The notes: generated by a model from the sequence alone, not told the origin. A stretch of DNA of 64,000 nt from Paradesulfitobacterium ferrireducens (GCF_017310645.1 NZ_JAFLRH010000002.1:1-64000); one strand, 5' to 3'; positions 24,986 through 33,449 are shown, counted from the stretch's first letter. Program-made: numbers and translations.

Positions 24986-25843
24986 ATGGACAAGTATAAG
25001 CTTTTGGAGTTAATGATTAATACTGCAAATAGCAGTGATGTTACAAAACTAAGGCTAAGAGATTGGAACAAAATTATTAGATGGGAGATTGAAGGGGAAT
25101 CGTTCTATTGGAGTACATCAAAGGAAAAGTTTAATTTCACCGAAGCAACGGAAGCAGATTTTATTATTAGTTGCACTGAAGATACCCTCGACAAAATTGC
25201 ACATAAGCAACTCCCTTTTTTTATGGCTATATGGGGTACTGGAGATATTGTATTTAAGGGTTCTTTTGGTGATGCTATTCGATTAGGATATATATTCCTA
25301 AATGATAAACGCAAGCGAAAAGTAATATTTATAAGTCATTGCTGGTTGAATATAAATACACGTTTTCCTGGAGGTGCTGCGTTTCCCGGTGCTGACACAA
25401 TGATTATTAGGACTCTGTTAGATAGTGATGTAGGTATAATTCAAATGCCATGTCCCGAGTACAATTGCCTTGGTTTGGAAAAATATGATTATGGCAAAAT
25501 AGATGGTGAACAACTAAGGAATTGTTATAGAAGGACCGCAAACGATGTAGCTGATCAAATCAAAGAATATAAGAAGTTAGGGTACGACATAGTTGGGATT
25601 CTTGGTATGAATCCAAGTCCATCATGTGGGGTGGAAATAACGAAGGGTAAAGGAACAATGCTTGGAACGAGTACTGATACGTCTGAGGATTCAAATTCAG
25701 GTGTGTTTATTGATGAGTTAAAATTATTATTAAAAGAAAACAAAATTTATAATGTTAGGATATTTGGTGTGCGTCGTCATTTAACTGGTGAAAACGGAAA
25801 TGAAGCAAGAATAGAAAAATTAAAAAATTACCTTGGTAAGTAA
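24986..25843 (+). CDS. SCP2-like domain fused to TudS-related (CD3072-type) putative desulfidase
   Basis: The product is 285 residues. Residues about 1-105 resemble an SCP2 sterol-carrier domain ('ADFIISCTEDTLDKIAHKQL', 'GDIVFKGSFGDAIRLGYIF'). Residues about 110-285 form a DUF523/TudS-like domain with conserved cysteines in 'SHCWLN', 'PCPEYNCLG' and 'NPSPSCG'; TudS uses three such cysteines to hold a [4Fe-4S] cluster for thiouracil desulfuration. The fusion suggests that a hydrophobic or small thio-compound is presented to the cluster (inference). It has its own strong GAGGAGG site and low GC relative to its neighbours, so it may be acquired. Confidence 0.75.
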   Translation: MDKYKLLELMINTANSSDVTKLRLRDWNKIIRWEIEGESFYWSTSKEKFNFTEATEADFIISCTEDTLDKIAHKQLPFFMAIWGTGDIVFKGSFGDAIRLGYIFLNDKRKRKVIFISHCWLNINTRFPGGAAFPGADTMIIRTLLDSDVGIIQMPCPEYNCLGLEKYDYGKIDGEQLRNCYRRTANDVADQIKEYKKLGYDIVGILGMNPSPSCGVEITKGKGTMLGTSTDTSEDSNSGVFIDELKLLLKENKIYNVRIFGVRRHLTGENGNEARIEKLKNYLGK

Positions 25844-26203
25844 TATCCCTAGGGTCTTTCAAATGTTGTACGAATCTGTATATAATTTTGCGTTTTAGCT
25901 TTCACTGCCCAACCCACCGTAGAGGGGATTTGACATTATCCAGGAAGAAGATGGATAATCGAAGCAGAATCTGGCCCCAATGCTGGATTCGGCCGGTTCA
26001 TTTCCGCAGTAACATCCTATAATGCTCCTATATAGTGGGATACGCGCCTCTAAACGGCCTGAAGAGAACCTAGAAACCGCGTGGTTGCGCGGTTTTTGGT
26101 CGTCTAATGCCGGTTTTTTCTTCAAAAATGTAGGTAAACTAATTTTGGATAATATATAATGTTGAGTCATACCGGGACGGAAAATCCTAATATATGGTAA
26201 AAT
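25844..26203. other. Intergenic region with an intrinsic terminator
   Basis: AAACCGCG-TGGTTG-CGCGGTTTTTGG (26074-26098) is a good intrinsic terminator on the plus strand. Further upstream ATTATCC...GGATAAT (about 25935-25960) could form a weaker stem. I see no gene or recognisable RNA here. Confidence 0.6.
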
Positions 26204-27337
26204 TTATACAATGCCTTTTAATCTTAAAGCGTCATGCAATAATGAATTTCCATCACACTGATAGCAGTGGTTTTCTATACCCGAAGGAACTTTATTATCA
26301 TATACAATTTCCGCAGCCTCTGAAATCACATCAAAATACCACTCTGCAGATGGTGCTCTGTGACCCTCCAATTTTGAACCGGGATTAGGCGACCATACAA
26401 AGGGGACAATATTGGCACCCATGGCAGATAAAGTCTGAATTCCTTGCAAAAAGGTTTCTTTTGGTTCCAAACCCATTACCAGAGCAACAAATACATTTCC
26501 TTCCCCAAAAATTTTAACTGCTGTTTGGATGGATTTAACAAATTCTGCATGCGAGGTGCTTTCTGATTTTCCTGGACATATTGCTTTATACAACTTTTCG
26601 TCCCATATCTCCATACTATATCCAATGGCATTGATCCCAGTTTCGAAATAACGTTCAATATCATCCCCTTTGGCAGGAGAGGGAAGTATTACTCCGGGAA
26701 CTCTTTCAAATCCTGTATGTTTTTTTATAGATTCTAATATTTCAGAAACCAAAGCAACTTCCTGTTCGTGACTAAAACATCCCCCAGTAAGCAATATGTG
26801 ATTAACATTTCCCTCTGACCAGGCCGCTTTAGCTACTTCACCAATATCAGTCATATCCTTTTTCTTAATTACAGAGTCGTATACTTTTGATGTTGTAACA
26901 AGATTGCAAAACGAACATTGCTTGTTGCTGCTAAAATGGGAGCAGTAATTTTGATAACAGAAAAACAAGCAGTCCCTTCCACCAATCTGGCCAATTTTAA
27001 CCATATCATTATTTTGAGTTGTTTTCTTGTTATAAAAATCAGGCCGTTCTATCCATTTGATCTCACAAATTTCATGCTCGTTAAGATATAGTTTTAATTT
27101 ATCATCATGCGTTTTTACATAATATTGTGATTTTGAATTTAAACGAAATTGTACAACTGTTCCATCCGGAAGACAGAAATCATCAGGGAGTTTGAGGTCA
27201 ACATGATTTTCAAAATCCCAACCAAACAACCCATGATTCTGCTCTTTATAGTTTATGCCTACCGCTGTCAAACTTTCGATGTCAGAACGGATTCCTTCCG
27301 TAAGCAGAGCTGCTTTTAACAAAATATAATTTTCCAT
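26204..27337 (-). CDS. Radical SAM protein of unknown function with wide cluster-motif spacing
   Basis: The product is 377 residues. An N-terminal extension of about 125 residues is followed by a cluster-binding region 'NYCSHFSSNKQCSFCNL', Cys-x8-Cys-x2-Cys instead of the canonical x3-x2, in front of a radical SAM barrel ('HILLTGGCFS' as the GGE-like SAM-binding motif). The C-terminus carries 'HCYQCDG', two more cysteines that could bind an auxiliary metal. Family members usually cleave SAM to a 5'-deoxyadenosyl radical. It lies 26 bases downstream of an Lrp/AsnC gene on the same strand, suggesting an amino-acid-related role. I do not recognise the specific family. Confidence 0.8.
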   Translation of the reverse strand: MENYILLKAALLTEGIRSDIESLTAVGINYKEQNHGLFGWDFENHVDLKLPDDFCLPDGTVVQFRLNSKSQYYVKTHDDKLKLYLNEHEICEIKWIERPDFYNKKTTQNNDMVKIGQIGGRDCLFFCYQNYCSHFSSNKQCSFCNLVTTSKVYDSVIKKKDMTDIGEVAKAAWSEGNVNHILLTGGCFSHEQEVALVSEILESIKKHTGFERVPGVILPSPAKGDDIERYFETGINAIGYSMEIWDEKLYKAICPGKSESTSHAEFVKSIQTAVKIFGEGNVFVALVMGLEPKETFLQGIQTLSAMGANIVPFVWSPNPGSKLEGHRAPSAEWYFDVISEAAEIVYDNKVPSGIENHCYQCDGNSLLHDALRLKGIV

Positions 27338-27363
27338 CTCTAAATCCTCCTGGCTGATAAATT

Positions 27364-27837
27364 TTATACCTGGTCAATAGGTAAACGGAAGCTTTGCTTA
27401 TCAGTACCCAAAACGATGTTTGTATCGATCTTGTTTACTCCAGGAAATTGCAAGAGCGAATCCATAACAAAATTACGATAAGAAGCAATATCATGGGATA
27501 CTATCTTTAATAAATAATCCCAGCTGCCTGTAATGTTATAACACTCTAGAATTTCAGGCGTTTCCTTAACTTTTAATAGAAAGGCGTTTGCCGTATTTCT
27601 ATTATGTGGAGATAAATTGACAAAAGTAAACGTAACGATTTCCAACCCAACTTTTTTTTCATCGATGATAGTAGCAAATTGTTTTATTACACCCAGTTCT
27701 TTAAGACGCTTTGTCCGACTGAGGCAAGCAGAGGGCGACAATCCGATCTTCTTTGATAATTCTATATTGGATATTGATGAATCACTTTGAAGAATATCGA
27801 TTATTTCTTTATCACAACTATCAAAGGCCAAAGACAT
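27364..27837 (-). CDS. Lrp/AsnC-family transcriptional regulator
   Basis: The product is 157 residues: an N-terminal HTH ('NIELSKKIGLSPSACLSRTKRL', about 24-45) and a C-terminal RAM/AsnC ligand domain (about 70-150, 'CYNITGSWDYLLKIV'). Such proteins sense amino acids and control nearby genes. It is the first gene of a two-gene run with the radical SAM protein and probably regulates it. AAAGGAG precedes ATG 27837. Confidence 0.93.
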   Translation of the reverse strand: MSLAFDSCDKEIIDILQSDSSISNIELSKKIGLSPSACLSRTKRLKELGVIKQFATIIDEKKVGLEIVTFTFVNLSPHNRNTANAFLLKVKETPEILECYNITGSWDYLLKIVSHDIASYRNFVMDSLLQFPGVNKIDTNIVLGTDKQSFRLPIDQV

Positions 27838-28006
27838 AATGATAGACTCCTTTATGACAATGAAAATTTTGGAACATTCCGCGCACCTATACTTTTGGCG
27901 GCTGTGGAACTAAACCAGGTTAATGAAAATATTATTTTGGTATATGGCGATTATACGAAATAATATGCTTGATTGTCAACTTAATTGCGAATAAAAATCG
28001 ATAAAA

Positions 28007-28264
28007 CTAATTTGCCACTTCCAATCCCTCGGCCAGTTCCCCTGCCCCTTCAATCACAATTCGGTCACCTGCTTGTAATCCCTGCAGCACCAGCGTGAAT
28101 TCTTTATTTTTAAGGCCGGGGCGTACAGCTGTTTTGACCGCCTTTCCTTCTCTCACAACCATGATATAATCTTTGCCATCCCACCGAAAAAGCGCTGAAT
28201 GTGGAATAACCAAGGCCGACGGGCTTTGCACAATAGAGCAAAAAGGCCAAAAAACAGAGCGCAA
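28007..28264 (-). pseudogene. C-terminal remnant of an RND-type periplasmic adaptor (membrane fusion) protein
   Basis: The conserved part, from 'SALVIPHSALFRWDGKDYIM' to 'GLQAGDRIVIEGAGELAEG', is the C-terminal barrel of efflux adaptors (normally 350-450 residues). The first dozen residues of the open frame do not match, and no lipoyl or hairpin domain precedes it. No pump gene is nearby, so this is a leftover of a deleted efflux operon. Confidence 0.75.
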
Positions 28265-28293
28265 ATAAGGTGGAATTCGTTTTCTTATTTCAG

Positions 28294-28761
28294 TTAGGGC
28301 CGCTTACGGGCCAGCAGATCGCTTAACTTCATCCGGAACTCGTGCATAGTAACCGTTTTGTCAGCCAATGTGACCAACCAAGCCTCCCGGCTGCCGGGCC
28401 AGCGGTGAGTTAACGGCCACATGTGGCTTAAGATAATGTTCTGTTCTTTCTCATTAAGAGCAAAGCAGCGTTTGGCATTCCGACAGGCTATTGCCGGATG
28501 CCGGAAACCGTGCCACCGTGTGCCGTCCGGCCTCGGCACATGCCAGTCATACAGGTAAAAATCGTGAAGCAAGGCTGCCCGAGTGGCCGAACGAACGTCG
28601 ATGTGAAGAGTACGCTTCAGGCGTGTGGACCAGCGGAAGGTTAGGTATGCCACATGGATGGAATGATCCAGGATGCTAAAGGGACGGTGGTGAGGGAAGT
28701 TGTCCAGTTGTCTAAACTCCGGATGGTCCAAGATATCCTTAACAAGGCCGGAAAATTTCAT
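28294..28761 (-). CDS. HD-domain metal-dependent hydrolase
   Basis: The product is 155 residues with a compact HD fold: H in 'SILDHSIHVAY', the HD pair in 'ALLHDFYLYDW', H in 'ILSHMWPL' and D in 'TLADKTVT' are the expected metal ligands. Members act as phosphohydrolases on nucleotides or unknown phosphoesters. Its ATG overlaps the stop of the upstream CmpB-type membrane gene (TCAT at 28758-28761 on the plus strand), so the two are translationally coupled. The substrate is unknown. Confidence 0.85.
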   Translation of the reverse strand: MKFSGLVKDILDHPEFRQLDNFPHHRPFSILDHSIHVAYLTFRWSTRLKRTLHIDVRSATRAALLHDFYLYDWHVPRPDGTRWHGFRHPAIACRNAKRCFALNEKEQNIILSHMWPLTHRWPGSREAWLVTLADKTVTMHEFRMKLSDLLARKRP

Positions 28762-29549
28762 TTGTTTTCACCTTCATGCTGCTCATGGTTTGCTCCCGGG
28801 GCTGTTGGCTCCTGGTCGGTGCGCAACCGGTGGTAAAGCCTTTGACGCTGCCTGCTTAGTAAAAGAGCGACGTATTCCTGCTTGAGCCGGATCTGAGCCA
28901 TGGCTTCACTGAGGGTATGGTGCATCTTCGGATAAGTGGCCAATAGGCGGCGAAACGGACGCAGGGCAGCCAAGAGATCGCTTTTATTGAGCTCTTTCTC
29001 TCTATATTCTTGGAGAAAACGTTCCAGCCGGAGCAATAAGAGACTCGATTTTGAGATGTCCCCAAAAAAGTAAATTAAAAAAAGAAGAGTGCATAATATC
29101 CTTGGCGTAGGAGGTATTCCAGCAATCAAAGTTTCAAAGTATGGATGGATGTAGTGGAGAAAGAAGAGCCCAAGCATCCCCCATAAGAGGGCAAAGGGAA
29201 GGGCGATACGCCCTTTGTAGTTCAGGGGCGTATGCCGGTAACTCCAAAGCTGCAAGTGGAAAACAGATTCTAGGAGATAACCGGCACCGTACTCAATACC
29301 TGTGCTGAGTAAGGTGAGGATTAGAAATTGCCAGACGAGCGGAAGCTCGGCTAGAATGGAACGACAGAGAAGGACCAACAAGGCAAATGTGCCGTAAATC
29401 GGTAAGAAAGGGCCGCTCAGAAATCCCGGATTGACCAATTTTTTTTGAGTCAGGGAGCGATAAATGAATTCCAATACCCAGCCCAGAAAAGAATAGAGCG
29501 CGAAAAAGAGAATTATAGTAGACAAATACGGGAGAGTTTTGACGTTCAT
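28758..29549 (-). CDS. CmpB-type (PF06541-like) integral membrane protein
   Basis: The product is 263 residues. Five hydrophobic segments in the first 150 residues with 'FLGWVLEFIYRSL', 'SGPFLPIYGTFALLVL' and 'GIEYGAGYLLE' match the putative ABC-transporter type IV/CmpB family, whose function is poorly known. The C-terminal 100 residues are soluble and strongly charged. It is co-translated with the HD hydrolase. AAGGGG precedes ATG 29549. Confidence 0.82.
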   Translation of the reverse strand: MNVKTLPYLSTIILFFALYSFLGWVLEFIYRSLTQKKLVNPGFLSGPFLPIYGTFALLVLLCRSILAELPLVWQFLILTLLSTGIEYGAGYLLESVFHLQLWSYRHTPLNYKGRIALPFALLWGMLGLFFLHYIHPYFETLIAGIPPTPRILCTLLFLIYFFGDISKSSLLLLRLERFLQEYREKELNKSDLLAALRPFRRLLATYPKMHHTLSEAMAQIRLKQEYVALLLSRQRQRLYHRLRTDQEPTAPGANHEQHEGENK

Positions 29550-29572
29550 GCTTCATCTTACCCCTTCGTTTC

Positions 29573-29696
29573 CCCAAAAGACCAAAAAATAAAACAGGCC
29601 TTATCCTGGAATATATGTGCCCTGCCTTTGCTCATGGGTTCCTTGCACTGGGGTGAAAAATAAACTAAAATGATCCCAAAAGACCAAAGAATAAGT
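29573..29696 (+). repeat. Two copies of a 20-bp direct repeat in front of a regulator gene
   Basis: CCCAAAAGACCAAAAAATAA (29573-29592) and CCCAAAAGACCAAAGAATAA (29677-29696) differ at one base and are spaced 104 bp start to start, i.e. about ten helical turns. They flank the divergent promoters of the CmpB-type gene and the winged-helix gene at 29792, and look like paired operator sites. Confidence 0.7.
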
Positions 29697-29791
29697 TCGT
29701 AATAATGATAACACATCTCATAAGTCTGTCAATGAGAACCCAGGGCAAATTGGGCGATTGCTATATCTTGGTTAAGGAGAAAAAATTCTTT

Positions 29792-30469
29792 ATGAAATTA
29801 ACGGAACGCCGCAAAGAATTTTTAAGCCAAATTATTGCGCTTTATAAAAAAACCGGACTGCCCGTGCATTACGTTACCTTAGCCGAAATTATTGGGGTAA
29901 GCAAATGGACAGCTTATGATATGTTCAAGGAGCTTGAGAAAAATGGTCTTCTTAAGCGAGGTTATGAAGTGAATTCGAAAGAACCGGGACGTTCGGTTAT
30001 TGTTTTCACTCCTACGAGGAGAGCTCAAGAATTATTCGCCCAAACAAGGAAGCGGATTAATAATCAGGACGAACTCCGTGTGCTCAAAGAGAAAGTAGCT
30101 CAGTTTGTTTATGGGCTGAGGCCAGCGGATCTGAAGGATACAGTGGGAAGAATCATCCAGATTCTGTCCCGTGTTGAGACGCGGGTCGAGTTTTGCCTGT
30201 ATATTCTGGCTCTCTTTCTCGTGTACCTCGATTCTATCGGTCAGGCACGAAAAGAGATGATCAGACATCTATTGAAAGTTTCGATTCGACCGGAAATTGA
30301 GTTAACGATGTTTGTCGGTACGGTCATTGGAATTGTCATTCATACGGTGGGAGATGAGATGGGGCCTCAAATGACTGAATTGGTCGGGTTATTTGTCCAA
30401 TACCTTGAAGAACTGAGTTTTGATGAGCTCCAGATGCTCACAGCTTTTTTGACGGAAAGACTGGGGTAA
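29792..30469 (+). CDS. Winged-helix DNA-binding protein of unknown function
   Basis: The product is 225 residues. The N-terminus (about 1-80) has an HTH/winged helix with 'VTLAEIIGVSKWTAYDMFKE'. The remainder is helical with hydrophobic stretches near 130-145 and 165-180, without a recognised effector fold. The start at 29792 follows AAGGAG by 11 bases; earlier frames lack a good site. It lies downstream of two near-identical direct repeats and is divergent from the CmpB/HD pair, which it may control. Confidence 0.75.
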   Translation: MKLTERRKEFLSQIIALYKKTGLPVHYVTLAEIIGVSKWTAYDMFKELEKNGLLKRGYEVNSKEPGRSVIVFTPTRRAQELFAQTRKRINNQDELRVLKEKVAQFVYGLRPADLKDTVGRIIQILSRVETRVEFCLYILALFLVYLDSIGQARKEMIRHLLKVSIRPEIELTMFVGTVIGIVIHTVGDEMGPQMTELVGLFVQYLEELSFDELQMLTAFLTERLG

Positions 30470-30585
30470 ATCTTATTAGGCGGTGGATCTTAATGAAGGC
30501 TGAAGGCCTTTTGCCAAAACCTAACAGCGAATACTTTTCTTTTATTAAGACAGAGGGTAAGGGGAATAATTGAATTGTCCGACCG

Positions 30586-30816
30586 TTACCCTCCTGCCAC
30601 CCAGGGGAAGACTTTTACGGTATCGTTTTCCTGCAGCAGGTAGTTTATGTTTGTTTTGACCCCGTTGACAACCATGAAGGCAATAGCAGAAGAGGGGATA
30701 TTAAGAAATTCGATTAAACCATTAAGAGAGAGGTTTGGGGAAATATTTAGTTCGTGCAGGTCTGCCTGCTGGCCGTATTTAGCCAGCGGACCGTATAAAC
30801 GAATTACAATACGCAT
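30586..30816 (-). CDS. MoaD/ThiS-family ubiquitin-like sulfur carrier
   Basis: The product is 76 residues with a beta-grasp fold pattern: 'MRIVIRLYGPLAKYG' at the start and 'NDTVKVFPWVAGG' at the end. The terminal Gly-Gly is needed for adenylation and thiocarboxylate formation, so this is a functional-looking carrier. No MoaE, MoeB or AOR gene is adjacent. It could serve pterin cofactor synthesis in general or a thio-transfer pathway. Confidence 0.85.
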   Translation of the reverse strand: MRIVIRLYGPLAKYGQQADLHELNISPNLSLNGLIEFLNIPSSAIAFMVVNGVKTNINYLLQENDTVKVFPWVAGG

Positions 30817-30954
30817 CGTTGCTCACCATCCTACTATGACTATACAGAATATTGCATATCGAATCCAGGGTGTCAATACATGAATTAAGCCTTAAACGGG
30901 AATTTTAGGGGAAGGTTGAAGAAAACCGTTAAATTTCCGTTGGAGGTGTAAATG

Positions 30955-31164
30955 ATGCCAACCATTCATTTTGACGGGCCGGTGTTGTCAGTTGACCAGA
31001 AGCGCAGTTTAGTGCACGGGATGACACAGGCGGCTTCCCAGGCTCTGGGGATTCCGATGGCTGCTTTCAATGTTGTGCTGGATGAGCATGAGTACAGCAA
31101 TATGGGAGTAGGCGGGGAACTTTTGACTGAAAGTCCTTATTGGCAGCAATATAAGGAAAGCTGA
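30955..31164 (+). CDS. 4-oxalocrotonate tautomerase-family enzyme
   Basis: The product is 69 residues, starting Met-Pro-Thr-Ile. The proline becomes the N-terminal catalytic base after Met removal, so ATG 30955 is preferred over ATG 30952, which would bury it; spacing from GGAGGT is also better. The family does keto-enol tautomerisation or dehalogenation of small acids. The substrate is unknown; no aromatic pathway genes are directly adjacent. Confidence 0.85.
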   Translation: MPTIHFDGPVLSVDQKRSLVHGMTQAASQALGIPMAAFNVVLDEHEYSNMGVGGELLTESPYWQQYKES

Positions 31165-31193
31165 GCCCGGTGTATTCTAATATTTTGCTAGCA

Positions 31194-31233
31194 GGGGGCT
31201 GTGTCAATTCATCAATTCATCTGACACGGCCTC
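31194..31233. terminator. Hairpin after the tautomerase gene
   Basis: GGCTGTGTCA pairs with TGACACGGCC (one G-T pair) around a 15-base loop. No T-run follows, so it is a weak terminator or stabilising end. Confidence 0.5.
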
Positions 31234-31317
31234 CAGGCATTACAAACGATTACAACGGCGAATCCTTGCTTGAAAAATGAAAAAGGGATAAGCTTAGAGA
31301 CAGGGGGAGTTGGCTGG

Positions 31318-31893
31318 ATGAAGAAAGTACGCCATGGAGACTTTCCTGCAGAGGAGGTTTATTATTGGACAGAACGGATGCCGATTGGGCGCGATGCTTA
31401 TGACATCACGGCTGCGCTCACTTCACGGGGTCTATGCTGGCTGAGCCTTGGTCAAGAGGAACAGGAGGAGCGGGCTTTTAAGTGGTGGGCCAAACGCTGG
31501 TTGCCTGGTTCAACCCTGACACGCAAACGCGAGCCGATTGCCGAGATTTTGCGGCAAATGCAGGACTACTTAGAGGGGAAAAGACGCGAGTTTAGCGTGC
31601 CTTTGCATCAAGAGGGCACTCCTTTTCAATTAAAAGTGTGGCAGGAACTGCTCAAGATTCCTTATGGAGAGACATTAAGCTATGCAGAAGTCGCAGAGCG
31701 CGTGGGAACTCCCCGCGGCCAGAGGGCGGTTGGTATGGCTAACCACCAAAATCCGATCGCGGTGATTGTGCCCTGCCACCGGGTGATAGGAAAAAACGGG
31801 AGTTTGACCGGGTATGGGGGAGGTTTGGACTTAAAGGAAGAATTGCTTAGAATTGAGAAAGGGGGGTTAGTTTGGACACACCGCGGATTGTGA
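31318..31893 (+). CDS. ogt: Methylated-DNA-protein-cysteine S-methyltransferase
   Basis: The product is 191 residues. The alkyl-acceptor motif 'PCHRVIG' is present, with the HTH 'LSYAEVAERVGTPRGQRAVGMA' just before it, in a C-terminal domain of normal length (about 105-185). It repairs O6-alkylguanine by irreversible transfer to the cysteine. ATG 31318 is used since GGGGGAG lies about 8 bases upstream. It overlaps the next gene by 22 bases. Confidence 0.93.
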   Translation: MKKVRHGDFPAEEVYYWTERMPIGRDAYDITAALTSRGLCWLSLGQEEQEERAFKWWAKRWLPGSTLTRKREPIAEILRQMQDYLEGKRREFSVPLHQEGTPFQLKVWQELLKIPYGETLSYAEVAERVGTPRGQRAVGMANHQNPIAVIVPCHRVIGKNGSLTGYGGGLDLKEELLRIEKGGLVWTHRGL

Positions 31894-32966
31894 TTGAGGA
31901 GCAGCGGCTTGATGCGAACATTGAGGCGATGGCGGCCATGGCCAGGAAAGCTGGGGTAGCGCTTCGGCCGCACATAAAGTCTCATAAACTGCCACAGATT
32001 GCGCACAAGCAGCTGGCTGCCGGAGCGTGCGGGATCACGGTGGCGAAGCTTGGGGAAGCGGAAGTCATGGCAGAGCATGGGATTAAGGACATATTTATTG
32101 CCAATGAAATGATGGGGCCGGAGAAGTTTGCACGGCTTCATGCATTGGCGCGCACGGTTAAGCTAGCGGTCGGAGTGGACAGTCTTGAGGGTGCAAAGGC
32201 TCTGGCTGAGAGCATCCGTGCGCAGGGCAGCCGTATGCAGAGAATCCTTGATGTCCTCATTGAAGTGGATTCCGGGCTTCGGCGCTGCGGGGTGGAGCCG
32301 GGTAAAGAAGTTGTGCGTTTGGCCAAAGACATCAGCAAGCTTCAAAATTTACGTCTGCGCGGAATTTTTACGCATGCCGGGCACTCTTATGGGGCGGCGG
32401 ACAGGACTGAGCTGGAGAAAATCGCCCGTGCCGAAGGAAAAGTTATGGTTGAGAGCGCCTACGACCTGCGCCGGGAGGGGATAGAGGTTGAGGTTGTAAG
32501 CGTGGGGGCCACTCCGACGGTTGCGATTTCGGCTTTCGTACCCGGGGTGACAGAGATCAGGCCGGGCAATTATGTGTTTTATGATGCGATGCAGCTCGCC
32601 CTGGGAGTTATTCCTTCCATTGAATATTGTTCGCTGAGGGTTCACAGCACGGTGATCAGTCATCCTGCTCCCAACCGCTGGGTCCTGGATGCGGGCAGCA
32701 AAGCTCTGTCACTGGATAAAGGGGCTCACGGGCATAGCGGGGTCGAGGGGCACGGGATCATTATCGGCCAGCCTCAGCTGCGGCTAGTGCGCTTGTCTGA
32801 AGAGCATGGAGTGGCTGAGGGGGAATCTTCCTTAAAAGTAGGGGATGTGGTCGAGATTGTGCCCAACCACGCCTGCACGGTGGTGAACCTTTTTGATGAG
32901 GTTGAGGTGTGGCATGGTGCTGAGCGTGAGGTTTGGGCGGTGGCGGCCAGGGGGAAAAATAGGTGA
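31872..32966 (+). CDS. DSD1-family PLP enzyme (D-threonine aldolase/D-serine dehydratase-like)
   Basis: The product is 364 residues, a fold III PLP barrel. The lysine in 'RPHIKSHK' should hold PLP, and 'PNHACTVVNLFD' near the C-terminus carries the His and Cys metal ligands of the family. Members cleave D-threonine to glycine and acetaldehyde or deaminate D-serine or 3-hydroxyaspartate; which one cannot be told. TTG 31872 lies behind GAAAGGGGGG inside the end of ogt. Confidence 0.88.
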   Translation: MDTPRIVIEEQRLDANIEAMAAMARKAGVALRPHIKSHKLPQIAHKQLAAGACGITVAKLGEAEVMAEHGIKDIFIANEMMGPEKFARLHALARTVKLAVGVDSLEGAKALAESIRAQGSRMQRILDVLIEVDSGLRRCGVEPGKEVVRLAKDISKLQNLRLRGIFTHAGHSYGAADRTELEKIARAEGKVMVESAYDLRREGIEVEVVSVGATPTVAISAFVPGVTEIRPGNYVFYDAMQLALGVIPSIEYCSLRVHSTVISHPAPNRWVLDAGSKALSLDKGAHGHSGVEGHGIIIGQPQLRLVRLSEEHGVAEGESSLKVGDVVEIVPNHACTVVNLFDEVEVWHGAEREVWAVAARGKNR

Positions 32967-33039
32967 CGGAGGGGGAAAGGAAAAAGAAGGTAAACTAGGG
33001 AGAGCAGCAGAAAGAGTAGAGAGTAGGGAGTGAAGGAAA

Positions 33040-33432
33040 ATGGAAAAAGCGGAGAAGATGAAAAGCCTGTTTGTGGATGTGGATCACATCGGAATTAAAG
33101 CGTATGAGCTGGAACGCGCGGTTAAGTTTTATACGGATGTTCTAGGGTTTACACTCTTGCACCGGATGAAGCCGGGAGAGGCGGAGCTGGTTTTCTTGCA
33201 GCTCGGCTCAACCGTAGTGGAGTTGGTAGAAGTGGTGGACGGCAGCCGCTTTGAGGACGGGGTTGTCAATCATGTTGCGCTCAAAGTCTCTGATATTTTT
33301 ACGGCAGTCGATTTGCTTAAAAAGCAGGGAGTAGAATTTATTACTCCGGAGCCGATGCCGATCGGGGAAAGAGGGTATAATTTCTTTTTCCGCGGGCCAT
33401 CAGGAGAGAAACTCGAACTATTTCAGGGGTAG
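33040..33432 (+). CDS. VOC-family glyoxalase/epimerase-like protein
   Basis: The product is 130 residues with two beta-alpha-beta3 modules and metal-ligand positions: H in 'DVDHIGIKA', E in 'VELVEV', H in 'VVNHVALKV' and E in 'KLELFQG'. The pattern fits glyoxalase I-like or methylmalonyl-CoA epimerase-like enzymes. It is translated just after the DSD1 enzyme and may handle a reactive aldehyde from it (inference). Confidence 0.85.
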   Translation: MEKAEKMKSLFVDVDHIGIKAYELERAVKFYTDVLGFTLLHRMKPGEAELVFLQLGSTVVELVEVVDGSRFEDGVVNHVALKVSDIFTAVDLLKKQGVEFITPEPMPIGERGYNFFFRGPSGEKLELFQG

Positions 33433-33449
33433 GCAGGGGGAAGGTTTAG

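Noticed and set aside
26194-26388. 64-codon plus-strand frame at the end of the radical SAM gene
   Set aside because: It lies opposite the conserved C-terminus of the radical SAM protein and lacks a ribosome site.
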